Positions 1 to 5,964 of a stretch of 9,225 nt of DNA are shown here, one piece after another. The notes beneath the pieces are model-generated. The model saw only the letters and a program-made list of their open reading frames with translations, made no database searches and was not told the origin of the DNA. Numbering within the stretch: position 1 is the stretch's first letter; every line of letters begins with the position of its first letter. The translations under genes and the position numbers were made by a program. Source of the DNA: Chloroflexota bacterium (GTDB lineage Bacteria > Chloroflexota > Dormibacteria > CF-121); contig VBIS01000190.1 in the NCBI GenBank assembly GCA_005880605.1, forward strand, positions 1 to 9,225. The letters run 5' to 3'.

Positions 1-1219
1 CCCAGTCGGAACGCTGCGCGCGCGGCATGCCGTAGGGGTTGCCCTGGCTCTCGATGCTCCGCAGCGCCCCCTGGGCCTCCTTGGGAAACTTGCTCTCTTC
101 GAGGACCAGGCTGCGGCGCATGTCGATGATCTTCGGCACGTGCTCGATCAGCACCGGACATTCCTGCTGGCAGGCGCCGCAGGACACGCAGGCCCAGATT
201 TCGTCTTCTTTGATTGCCTCCCCGATTAATTTTTGCGACTGCTGGGGTGCGCGGCGCTGCTCTGGCGGCGCGTCCCGGACGGTCTTGAAGAGATTCTCCC
301 GGGCGTCGACAATGATCATCTTGGGATTGAGGGGCTTGCCGGTGAGAAATGCGGGGCATTGCTCCTGGCAGCGACCGCATTCGGTGCAGGAGTAGAGGTC
401 GAGCAGGTTCTTCCACGACCACTGGGTCACGGCGCTGACTCCATAGTGCTCGGCGTGCTCGAGGTCGATCGGCTGAAGGGCCGAACCGGCCTTGGGCGAG
501 AGCTTGCGGAAGAAGACATTGGGGATGGCGACAATGATGTGCAGGTGCTTCGAGCTCGGGATGTAGACGAGGAACGCCAGCACCGCCAGGATGTGCATCC
601 AGTAGAAGACCTCGTGCGCGGGAATCGCGGCGGTGCCCTGCCAGCCGAAGCTTTTGAACGCGCTCGCGATCAAGGACGAGACCGGCCGCCAGGCCGCCGA
701 CGGATCGCCACCCTGGGCCACGCGCGCGGCGTTCTGGCCGAGCATGCCGATCATGATGGCGGCGATCAGCCCGAGGATGATCAGCGCGTCGATTTCGTTG
801 CTTTCGTGAAACTGCCGCGGACGAATGATCAGCCGGTTGACCAGCGCCATCAGCACCCCAACCAGCACCAGGACGCCGAAGAGGTCTTGTAAAAACGCGA
901 TCCACGTGGTGCCGCCGATGACCGCGAGGCTGAATCCCGGGAAAATACCTTCGCCGAAGGCCTGAATAATGGCCGTCAAGAGCACGACGAAGCCATAGAA
1001 GATAAACAGATGCAGGATGCCCGAATAGAGATTCCGGAACATCCTGGTATGCAGCCCGACGTAGCTGAGGACGCCGCGGATGCGCTCGAGGATGTGGTCG
1101 ATGCGGTTTTCGGTTGGACCCAGCCGCAGGATCCGATAGAGTTGGCGCGCCCGAATGGAGAAATAGACGATCGCGGCCAGCAGAACAACCAGCACGGCAA
1201 TCGACTTGATCAGCGCCAT
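1..1219 (-). CDS. Membrane-anchored (Fe-S)-binding oxidoreductase, heterodisulfide reductase/EMO-like (3' end outside window)
   Basis: The 406 N-terminal residues are present; the reading frame is still open at the left edge. Seen: a hydrophobic N-terminal half with about five membrane helices (near residues 4-23, 66-88, 105-130, 144-163 and 204-221), then two 4Fe-4S motifs, CTECGRCQEQCP (Cys 278, 281, 284, 288) and CVSCGACQQECP (Cys 344, 347, 350, 354), then an NPYG motif. His70, His209, His225 and His227 in or beside helices are candidate haem b ligands. Known: this is the layout of a nitrate-reductase-gamma-like haem domain fused to a HdrD-like Fe-S unit, usually followed by two cysteine-rich CCG domains. 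Relatives include mycobacterial Rv0338c-type proteins and the EMO proteins proposed to pass electrons from ETF to menaquinone. Inferred: a quinone-linked reductase in the cytoplasmic membrane, perhaps serving acyl-CoA dehydrogenases. The CCG domains should lie beyond the window. The start is the ATG at 1217-1219, with only a weak ribosome site. It is divergent from coaE, 21 bases away. Confidence 0.88.
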   Translation of the reverse strand, partial: MALIKSIAVLVVLLAAIVYFSIRARQLYRILRLGPTENRIDHILERIRGVLSYVGLHTRMFRNLYSGILHLFIFYGFVVLLTAIIQAFGEGIFPGFSLAVIGGTTWIAFLQDLFGVLVLVGVLMALVNRLIIRPRQFHESNEIDALIILGLIAAIMIGMLGQNAARVAQGGDPSAAWRPVSSLIASAFKSFGWQGTAAIPAHEVFYWMHILAVLAFLVYIPSSKHLHIIVAIPNVFFRKLSPKAGSALQPIDLEHAEHYGVSAVTQWSWKNLLDLYSCTECGRCQEQCPAFLTGKPLNPKMIIVDARENLFKTVRDAPPEQRRAPQQSQKLIGEAIKEDEIWACVSCGACQQECPVLIEHVPKIIDMRRSLVLEESKFPKEAQGALRSIESQGNPYGMPRAQRSDW

Positions 1220-1240
1220 CTCTGGTAATCGTACGGTCTG

Positions 1241-1849
1241 ATGAGAGTCCTGGGTCTTACCGGTGGCATCGGGTCGGGCAAGTCGAAGGTGGCGCAGATG
1301 TTTGCCCAACTGGGAGCCGTCGTAGTCGACGCGGACCAGTTGGCGCGCGAGATCGTCGAGCCCGGCCAGCCCGCCCTTCGGGAGATCGAGGCGACATTCG
1401 GAGCGGACGTGCTCCTGCCGGACGGGCGTCTCGATCGCCCCAAGCTTGCCGGCGTCATCTTCGCCCATCCCGCCGAGCGCGCCAAGCTCGACGCCATCAC
1501 CCACCCGCGGATCCGGGCGCGGATGGAGGAGGAAATCAAGGCCCGGCGCTCAGGCCCGGGCATCCTCATCGTCGACATCCCGCTGCTCTACGAGAACGAT
1601 CGCATCAATACGGTTGAGAAGGTGATCGTGGTCTGGGTCGACGCGCAGACGCAACTGCGGCGGATCAGTCAGCGAGACGGGATTTCCGCCGAAGCCGCCC
1701 GCCAGCGGATTGGTGCCCAGATGCCATTGGACGCGAAACGCGCCCGCGCCGATCACGTGATCGATAACAGCGGCGGTCTCGAGGATACCCGGCGCCAGGT
1801 GGAAGCCATCTATCGCCTCTACGCACCCGCAGCAACGTCGCCGGCGTAG
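1241..1849 (+). CDS. coaE: Dephospho-CoA kinase
   Basis: This cytoplasmic enzyme catalyses the last step of coenzyme A synthesis, ATP-dependent phosphorylation of the ribose 3'-OH of dephospho-CoA. Seen: a P-loop GGIGSGKS at residues 8-15; DAD at 30-32, at the family's substrate-site position; THPRIR at 87-92; VDIPLLYE at 111-118, matching the family VPLLFE signature; a lid-like segment QLRRISQRDG at 138-147; and the C-terminal RIGAQMPLDAKRARADHVIDNSG signature from 156. The 202 residues match the usual length of about 200. The ATG at 1241 puts the P-loop at the expected distance from the N-terminus. No strong Shine-Dalgarno precedes it, and the 21 bases to the divergent Fe-S gene leave little room, so promoters must overlap the neighbouring coding region. 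The gene converges on the small membrane protein downstream with a 3-base gap. Confidence 0.96.
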   Translation: MRVLGLTGGIGSGKSKVAQMFAQLGAVVVDADQLAREIVEPGQPALREIEATFGADVLLPDGRLDRPKLAGVIFAHPAERAKLDAITHPRIRARMEEEIKARRSGPGILIVDIPLLYENDRINTVEKVIVVWVDAQTQLRRISQRDGISAEAARQRIGAQMPLDAKRARADHVIDNSGGLEDTRRQVEAIYRLYAPAATSPA

Positions 1850-1852
1850 CGA

Positions 1853-2263
1853 TCAGCTGGCCCGGCGGCGTCGCTCGGCGGGCTCACGGCGCTCCGAGAC
1901 TTCGCGGCGCTCGCTCGCGAGCGCGCGCTCTTGCAGATCGATCTCGATGGGTTGCCTGACGCGAACCGCAAAACGCGTGAGCCACACGACCGCCAGGCCG
2001 ACCACGAACAGCACAGTGCCCGGCGCCGCGTCGGACAGGTTGCTCTTGACGCCGATCACCTCGCCGACCCAGCTGCTCGACCCGGTCACCCCGTGGAAGA
2101 ACAGCAGGATCCCGCCGGCGATACACGCCAGACCCAGGACGAGCCCGGCCAGCGAGTAGATCAGCTGGAGCACCGCCAGCCGGCCCCAGAAGTGCCGTTC
2201 GCGCGGATCCGCGGGCAACTCCAGGGCGGCCACGACGAACGCAAGCCAATTCAAAAGTCGCAC
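1853..2263 (-). CDS. Small membrane protein, two predicted helices, unknown function
   Basis: I do not recognise this 136-residue protein. Seen: a hydrophobic N-terminal stretch (residues 4-16), two clear membrane helices (about 31-56 and 82-100), a short loop between them, and a charged C-terminal tail from 103 rich in Arg and Glu (repeated ERRE/ERRR), probably cytoplasmic. The start is uncertain. GTG at 2263 gives MRLLNW but lies only 1-2 bases from the GGGAGGAG ribosome site; TTG at 2254 (MNWLAF) has better spacing of about 10 bases and would shorten the protein by three residues. The frame is well kept and the hydrophobic pattern is convincing, so the gene is probably real. A terminator separates it from the exported-protein gene upstream on the same strand, implying its own promoter in 2264-2300; I see no clear consensus there. 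Confidence 0.7.
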   Translation of the reverse strand: MRLLNWLAFVVAALELPADPRERHFWGRLAVLQLIYSLAGLVLGLACIAGGILLFFHGVTGSSSWVGEVIGVKSNLSDAAPGTVLFVVGLAVVWLTRFAVRVRQPIEIDLQERALASERREVSERREPAERRRRAS

Positions 2264-2299
2264 ACTCCTCCCGAAACCAGCTTAGGAGCGCAACGCTAC

Positions 2300-2347
2300 A
2301 AAAACGAAGCGGGCCACCAAACCGTCGCCGGTTGGTGCCCGCTTCGT
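2300..2347 (-). terminator. Rho-independent terminator of the exported repeat protein gene
   Basis: A long inverted repeat: the outer arms ACGAAGCGGG (2304-2313) and CCCGCTTCGT (2338-2347) pair perfectly over 10 bp. The inner arms (2315-2323 with 2330-2337) add about 8 bp with bulged bases at 2314 and 2321, leaving a six-base loop at 2324-2329. Read on the minus strand, the hairpin is followed at once by a T run (A2300-A2304 on the plus strand). It starts about 23 bases after the stop codon at 2371, which fits termination of that gene. Confidence 0.85.
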
Positions 2348-2370
2348 GGCGATCCCGTCGCGTACCCTGG

Positions 2371-3081
2371 CTAGATCGTGGAGTAGTACGCCGCCGGCGA
2401 TTGCGATGGGTTCGGAGTCGGCGTGGGTGTGGTCGGCGATTGGGCGCCTGGCGCCTGCTCTTGCTTGTGGAACCGGGGCTTCAGCCCACCTCCCACGCGC
2501 GCGAGGAGCGCATCGGCCTGTGCCTGCGTCAGGGTCCCGGCCTTGACCGCATTGTCGAGGACGCCTTTGGCCGCTTTCTTCATCGCCGCCTTGACGGCAC
2601 TGTCGCTGACTTTCTGCTGCGTCTCGAGGTCGCTCAAGGACTTGCCGGAGCGCAGGGCGCTCTGCAGATCGGCAGGGCTCATGTGTAGCGCCGAGGCCGC
2701 CGCGTTGAGCTCAGCCGTCTTGAGATCCTGCAGCACCTTCATATCGGTCTTGAAGCCGCCATGCCGGCCGAGGCCACCAACGGCACCCAGGCCTTGGCCC
2801 GCGTTAATGCGCGCCTTCATGGCATCCGCTTGCGACTTGGTGATCTTGCCGTCTGCCAGCATCTGATCGACCGTTTGCAGCTGGGCCTGCTTGAGGGCAT
2901 CTTGCGTTTGGGCGGGCGTCAGGTGCAGGATCCCGGCCAGCTTGTCGACAAAGACCTGCGCGTAGTTCTTCGAGGTAGTCGGCGACGCGGACGGCGACGG
3001 CGCCGCCTCAACGACTGCCACGCCGATGATCAAGGCGGCCAGGCCGGCCGCCGGGAGCACGATCCAACGATTCAACTTCAT
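2371..3081 (-). CDS. Exported protein with two LTPAQ/QADA helical repeats and a Pro/Thr-rich tail
   Basis: A 236-residue protein of unknown function. Seen: a signal peptide (KLNR, then a hydrophobic core at residues 6-24 and a likely cleavage site near VEA-A at 27), then a Ser/Pro/Thr linker (28-37). Two related modules follow. Residues 48-92 hold LHLTPAQTQDAL and GKITKSQADAMKARI; residues 128-196 hold LHMSPADLQSAL and GTLTQAQADALLARV. A Gly-rich spacer (94-109) separates them, and the C-terminus (208-231) is Pro/Thr/Ser-rich. I infer a helical secreted or surface protein; the modules resemble short helical repeats common in exported proteins of high-GC Gram-positives and Chloroflexota. The start is set at the ATG at 3079-3081, because AAGGAG lies 9 bases upstream and the signal peptide then begins at residue 1; the in-frame ATG at 3120 would add 13 charged residues. 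The gene is divergent from the TIGR03118 gene and ends at a terminator. Confidence 0.8.
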   Translation of the reverse strand: MKLNRWIVLPAAGLAALIIGVAVVEAAPSPSASPTTSKNYAQVFVDKLAGILHLTPAQTQDALKQAQLQTVDQMLADGKITKSQADAMKARINAGQGLGAVGGLGRHGGFKTDMKVLQDLKTAELNAAASALHMSPADLQSALRSGKSLSDLETQQKVSDSAVKAAMKKAAKGVLDNAVKAGTLTQAQADALLARVGGGLKPRFHKQEQAPGAQSPTTPTPTPNPSQSPAAYYSTI

Positions 3082-3267
3082 TCGCGACCTCTCCTTCCTA
3101 GGGGTTGACGACCCCTTCATGGTGCCGAATCCCTATGAGAATAAGGTGAGAGTCGGGCAAGAACTCCGTGAAACTTTTCGATCGGGACGCGGGCCGGCCG
3201 TAACCCCTTCCGTAACAGTCTAAAGAGGGTCTTTACGCCCTAAGCGGGAGTAGCAAGGAGGCACAGG
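3082..3267. promoter_or_regulatory. Divergent intergenic region between two exported-protein genes
   Basis: This 186-base gap must hold the promoters of both divergent genes. Visible elements: the inverted repeat AGGGGT-TGACG-ACCCCT at 3100-3116; two direct copies of CCGTAAC at 3198-3204 and 3210-3216, 12 bases apart (about one helical turn); a perfect dyad TAAAGA-GGG-TCTTTA at 3221-3235; and the ribosome site AAGGAGG at 3255-3261, six bases before the ATG at 3268. I found no convincing -35/-10 pair in either direction: TTGACG at 3105-3110 lacks a well-spaced -10. The direct repeats and dyad are plausible regulator sites, but this is inference. Confidence 0.45.
3091..3096 (-). promoter_or_regulatory. 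Shine-Dalgarno site fixing the start of the exported repeat protein
   Basis: On the minus strand the sequence AGGAAGGAGAGG (3088-3099) contains AAGGAG, 9 bases before the ATG at 3081. This favours the shorter protein beginning MKLNRW over the 13-residue longer reading from 3120. A 6-bp inverted repeat AGGGGT-TGACG-ACCCCT (3100-3116) lies immediately upstream. Confidence 0.75.
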
Positions 3268-4359
3268 ATGCACCCACGGAGACTATTGACGGTTGGGCTC
3301 GCGGTGACAGCCGCCGTCGGGATCGCCCTACCGGCGGCAGGGGTCAGCGCCGGGATCGCACGGGGTTCGTTCAGGGAGACCGACCTGGTTTCCAATCTCC
3401 CAGGGCGGGCCATGCACCAGGACTTGAACCTGGTCAACCCATGGGGCATTTCGGCGAGCAGCACCAGCCCCATGTGGGTTTCCGACAACAACGCGGGCGT
3501 GACGACGCTCTATGACGGCGCCGGGAATGCGTTCCCCCCTCCCCCCAATGACCCGTTGGTGGTCAAGATCCCGCGGCCCGACCAGAGCGACGGGGGGACG
3601 CCCACCGGCACGGTATTCAACGGCGGCAGCGGGTTCAAGGGCGACCGGTTCCTCTTCGCCACGGAAGACGGAACGATCGCCGGCTGGAACCCCGCCGTCA
3701 ACCGTACGCGGGCCCGCATCGAAGTCGACCGGTCGGAGGTGGGGCTGGGGGCGGTCTACAAAGGCCTGGCGATCGGCAACAACGGCGTGGCCGACCATAT
3801 CTACGCCAGCAACTTCCGCTTTGGCACGATTGAGGTGTTCGACAGCAGCTACACCATGGTCACCCTCAGCGGCTCGTTCACCGATCCGGGCATCCCGGCC
3901 GGGTTCGCGCCCTTCAACATCCAGAATCTCGGCGGCGTGCTCTATGTGACCTATGCCATGCAGAACCCGGATAAACACGATGACCAGTCCGGTCCTGGCT
4001 TCGGTTACGTCGATACCTACGATCTCAACGGGCAGCTGCTCCAGCGAGTCGCTTCGGGCGGCACGCTGAATTCTCCCTGGGGGCTGGCAATTGCGCCGAG
4101 CGGCTTCGGCAATTTCCACGACAACCTACTCGTCGGCAATTTCGGAGACGGTCGCATCAACGCCTACAGCCTCCGGACGGGCGCCTTCCGCGGGCAGCTC
4201 AAGAGCGAAACCAGCGCGCCCATCGAGATCCCGGGCCTCTGGGGCTTGCGGTTCGGCAATGGCGCGTTCGGGGCGAGCCCGAATACGCTCTACTTCGCCG
4301 CGGGCATCAACGACGAGCAGGCTGGCCTGTTCGGCAGCATCGTCAACGTCGGTAATTAG
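3268..4359 (+). CDS. Secreted TIGR03118-family protein, beta-propeller-like
   Basis: A 363-residue protein matching TIGR03118, a family of unknown function in which some members carry a PEP-CTERM sorting tail. Seen: a signal peptide (HPRR, hydrophobic core 6-24, likely cleavage after VSA at 28); the family-like opening FRETDLVSNLPG (35-46); LVNPWGIS (55-62); WVSDNNAGVTTLYDG (70-84); a proline-rich loop (90-93); TGTVFNGG (113-120); and ATEDGTIAGWNP (131-142). Blade-like repeats occur: YASNFRFGTIEVFD (179-192) resembles LLVGNFGDGRINAYS (287-301), and the WG(I/L) motif recurs at 59-61, 271-273 and 325-327. These suggest a beta-propeller fold. No PEP-CTERM, LPXTG or C-terminal membrane anchor is present, so a freely secreted product is likely. 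AAGGAGG six bases upstream supports the ATG. Its TAG stop overlaps the stop of the convergent CoA-transferase gene by four bases. Confidence 0.88.
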   Translation: MHPRRLLTVGLAVTAAVGIALPAAGVSAGIARGSFRETDLVSNLPGRAMHQDLNLVNPWGISASSTSPMWVSDNNAGVTTLYDGAGNAFPPPPNDPLVVKIPRPDQSDGGTPTGTVFNGGSGFKGDRFLFATEDGTIAGWNPAVNRTRARIEVDRSEVGLGAVYKGLAIGNNGVADHIYASNFRFGTIEVFDSSYTMVTLSGSFTDPGIPAGFAPFNIQNLGGVLYVTYAMQNPDKHDDQSGPGFGYVDTYDLNGQLLQRVASGGTLNSPWGLAIAPSGFGNFHDNLLVGNFGDGRINAYSLRTGAFRGQLKSETSAPIEIPGLWGLRFGNGAFGASPNTLYFAAGINDEQAGLFGSIVNVGN

Positions 4360-5309
4360 CTGAAGTCGTCTGGCGGAGGCGGGCCCGACGGCCCGCCTCC
4401 GCCCTCTTCGGACTCCGCGAGGTCCAGCACGGGCTCGACGCAGACATCCTTGTTGCCGAATCGAGCCGCCCATTCGGCTCGTGTTGCCACGCGCAGCGTG
4501 GCTTGCACCGCGTCGATCGCCGACGGATCGAACTGGCGGCCTTTCAAATCCTCCCGATCGATCGTTTGACAGAACTCGCCCCAGAAGGCGTGCTCGAGTG
4601 CGGCCACCGTGAGGAAGCCATCCGCTACGGCATAGACGTGGTAGCAGGGGAGCTCGCCGGTGAGTGGCAAACCCCGGATGCCGGCCCGCCGCGCAGCTCG
4701 TGGCATGGCGGTCCAGCTTTGTATCAGGTCCATCATCGAGACCTCGACGCGCTGGCCACGTCCGGTCTTCTCGCGACTGGCCAGCGCGGCGGCGATCAAG
4801 AACGCCGCCTGCAGCCCGCCGGCCAGGTCCGCCACCTGGAGGCCCGGGATGGCGGGAACCCCGTCGCGCAGTGGCATCAAGGAGAGCGCCCCGCTTCGGG
4901 CCAGATAGTTGAGGTCGTGGCCGGCGCGCCGCGCCATCGCGCCTGTCGATCCGTAGCCGGTGATCGCGCAGTACACCAGCGCCGGGTTGATCTCGCGCAA
5001 CGACGCGTAGCCCAGCTCCATCCGCTCCATTCGTCCTGGGCGGAAGCCCTCCACCAGCACATCGGCGTCGATCACCCGGGCGAGAAAATCCTGGCGGCCG
5101 GACGGCGAGCGCAGGTCGAGCGTGACCACAAGCTGGCCCTGGTGTAGAGCATCGAAGTACGCCGCGCCGCCCGGTAAGGCACGGATGGGATCCCCCGCCT
5201 TCGGTTCGACTTTGGTCACCGTTGCCCCCTGCGCCTGGAGCAACTGGGTGCAGTAGGCACCCGGCAGCAGACGTGACAAATCCAGAACTCGAAGGCCATC
5301 GAGCGACAT
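4356..5309 (-). CDS. CoA-transferase family III (CaiB/BaiF), AMACR-like, short C-terminus
   Basis: A 317-residue member of the CaiB/BaiF fold family. Seen: the opening LDGLRVLDLSRLLPGAYCTQLL (residues 3-24), KVEPKAGDPIR (33-43), a DLRS segment (65-68), VLVEGFRPGRMERMELGY (84-101), and AGHDLNYLARSGALS (129-143). His131, Asp161 (in VADLAGG) and Glu239 (in AALEHAFW) align with the catalytic His/Asp and conserved Glu of alpha-methylacyl-CoA racemase. This points to 2-methylacyl-CoA racemisation in branched-chain lipid breakdown rather than CoA transfer, where the Asp forms a thioester. The family usually has about 360 residues. Here the sequence leaves the family pattern after CVEPVLDLAES (290-300) and ends in a low-complexity GGGGPSGPPPPDDFS tail encoded by a hairpin. 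About 40 C-terminal residues are absent and no remnant lies downstream. The start is ATG at 5307-5309. It is divergent from polX, 19 bases away. Confidence 0.85.
   Translation of the reverse strand: MSLDGLRVLDLSRLLPGAYCTQLLQAQGATVTKVEPKAGDPIRALPGGAAYFDALHQGQLVVTLDLRSPSGRQDFLARVIDADVLVEGFRPGRMERMELGYASLREINPALVYCAITGYGSTGAMARRAGHDLNYLARSGALSLMPLRDGVPAIPGLQVADLAGGLQAAFLIAAALASREKTGRGQRVEVSMMDLIQSWTAMPRAARRAGIRGLPLTGELPCYHVYAVADGFLTVAALEHAFWGEFCQTIDREDLKGRQFDPSAIDAVQATLRVATRAEWAARFGNKDVCVEPVLDLAESEEGGGGPSGPPPPDDFS
4372..4403. terminator. Perfect 14-bp GC-rich hairpin at the convergent gene ends
   Basis: GGCGGAGGCGGGCC (4372-4385) and its exact complement (4390-4403) flank the tetraloop CGAC. 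It lies 12 bases after the plus-strand stop and within the last codons of the minus-strand racemase gene, where it encodes the Gly-run/Pro-run tail. Neither side has a T run, so it is not a classic intrinsic terminator. Its position between convergent genes suggests a bidirectional transcription barrier or RNA 3'-end stabiliser. Confidence 0.55.
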
Positions 5310-5328
5310 TGCCTGCTAGGTTACTTAC

Positions 5329-5964
5329 GTGCGGAATGCCGACGTGGCCGCGATGCTCAACCGAGTCGCCGACCTGCTCGAGATCCGGGGTGAGAACTTC
5401 TTCAAGATCCGCGCCTACCGGGAGGCGGTGCGGCAGCTCGACAACCTCACGACCGAGGTCCAGGACCTGATCCACGAGGGGCGGCTGAAGGACGTCCCCG
5501 GCATCGGGGAGGCGATCGAGAAAAAGATCGTCGAGTACGTCACCACCGGACAGCTGGAATTCCTGCTGAAGTTGGAAGCCGAGGTGCCGCCGGCACTCCT
5601 CGAGTTGACGCGAGTTCCCGGCCTCGGGCCGCGCACCGCGAAGGACATCTATGACGCGCTCGGCATCCTCAGCCTGGATGACCTGGAGCAGGCCGCGCAG
5701 ACACACCGGTTACTTGAGGTCCGCGGCATCAAAGCCAAGACCGAAGAGAACATCCTGAAGGGCATCGCCATGCTGAAGCGCACCGAGGGACGCATCTATT
5801 TCCCCGAGGCCTGGATCCTCGCCGATTCGCTCTTGATCACACTGCGATCGCAAGCCGGGGTGGTTCGCGCCGAGATCGCCGGCAGCCTGCGCCGCGCCAG
5901 CGAAACCATCGGCGAACCACGGTCCGAGTGCGCTCCGGTATGCAAGTCGACCTGCGCGCGGTGA
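5329..5964 (+). CDS. polX: PolX N-terminal fragment: HhH/8-kDa domain, fingers and start of palm
   Basis: A 211-residue reading frame. Seen: the typical PolX opening MRNADVAAMLNRVADLLEI, GENFFKIRAYREAVRQL (21-37), and three helix-hairpin-helix motifs, VPGIGEAIEKKI (56-67), VPGLGPRTAKDI (96-107) and VRGIKAKTEENI (131-142). IYFPEAW (156-162) follows, then the palm nucleotide-binding motif GSLRR (185-189). After ETIG (195) the last 16 residues, which include three cysteines, are out of frame and unlike the family. Known: in the full enzyme this half binds gapped DNA and begins the nucleotidyl-transferase site. On its own it has no catalytic aspartates. The start is GTG at 5329, chosen because it gives the exact family N-terminus. 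The gap to the divergent racemase gene is 19 bases. Confidence 0.8.
   Translation: MRNADVAAMLNRVADLLEIRGENFFKIRAYREAVRQLDNLTTEVQDLIHEGRLKDVPGIGEAIEKKIVEYVTTGQLEFLLKLEAEVPPALLELTRVPGLGPRTAKDIYDALGILSLDDLEQAAQTHRLLEVRGIKAKTEENILKGIAMLKRTEGRIYFPEAWILADSLLITLRSQAGVVRAEIAGSLRRASETIGEPRSECAPVCKSTCAR

Noticed and set aside
233..892. Long plus-strand reading frame (219 codons) within the Fe-S oxidoreductase gene
   Set aside because: It is antisense to a protein with two complete 4Fe-4S motifs and membrane helices; its own translation has no recognisable motif or hydrophobic pattern.
3105..3139. TTGACG with TATGAG as a sigma-70 promoter
   Set aside because: The spacing is 23 bases rather than 16-18, and TTGACG is part of a local inverted repeat.
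3534..3546. C-rich tract (six C, T, six C) as a possible phase-variation site
   Set aside because: The tract is interrupted by T and encodes a proline loop in frame; nothing else suggests phase variation. It remains a place where sequencing errors could occur.
3328..4119. A 263-codon minus-strand frame opposite the TIGR03118 gene
   Set aside because: The plus strand encodes a signal peptide and clear family motifs; the antisense product has no coherent structure.
4126..5706. A 526-codon minus-strand reading frame
   Set aside because: It crosses three real genes (TIGR03118, racemase, polX) out of frame or antisense and shows only Arg/Gly/Pro-rich composition typical of GC-rich shadow frames.
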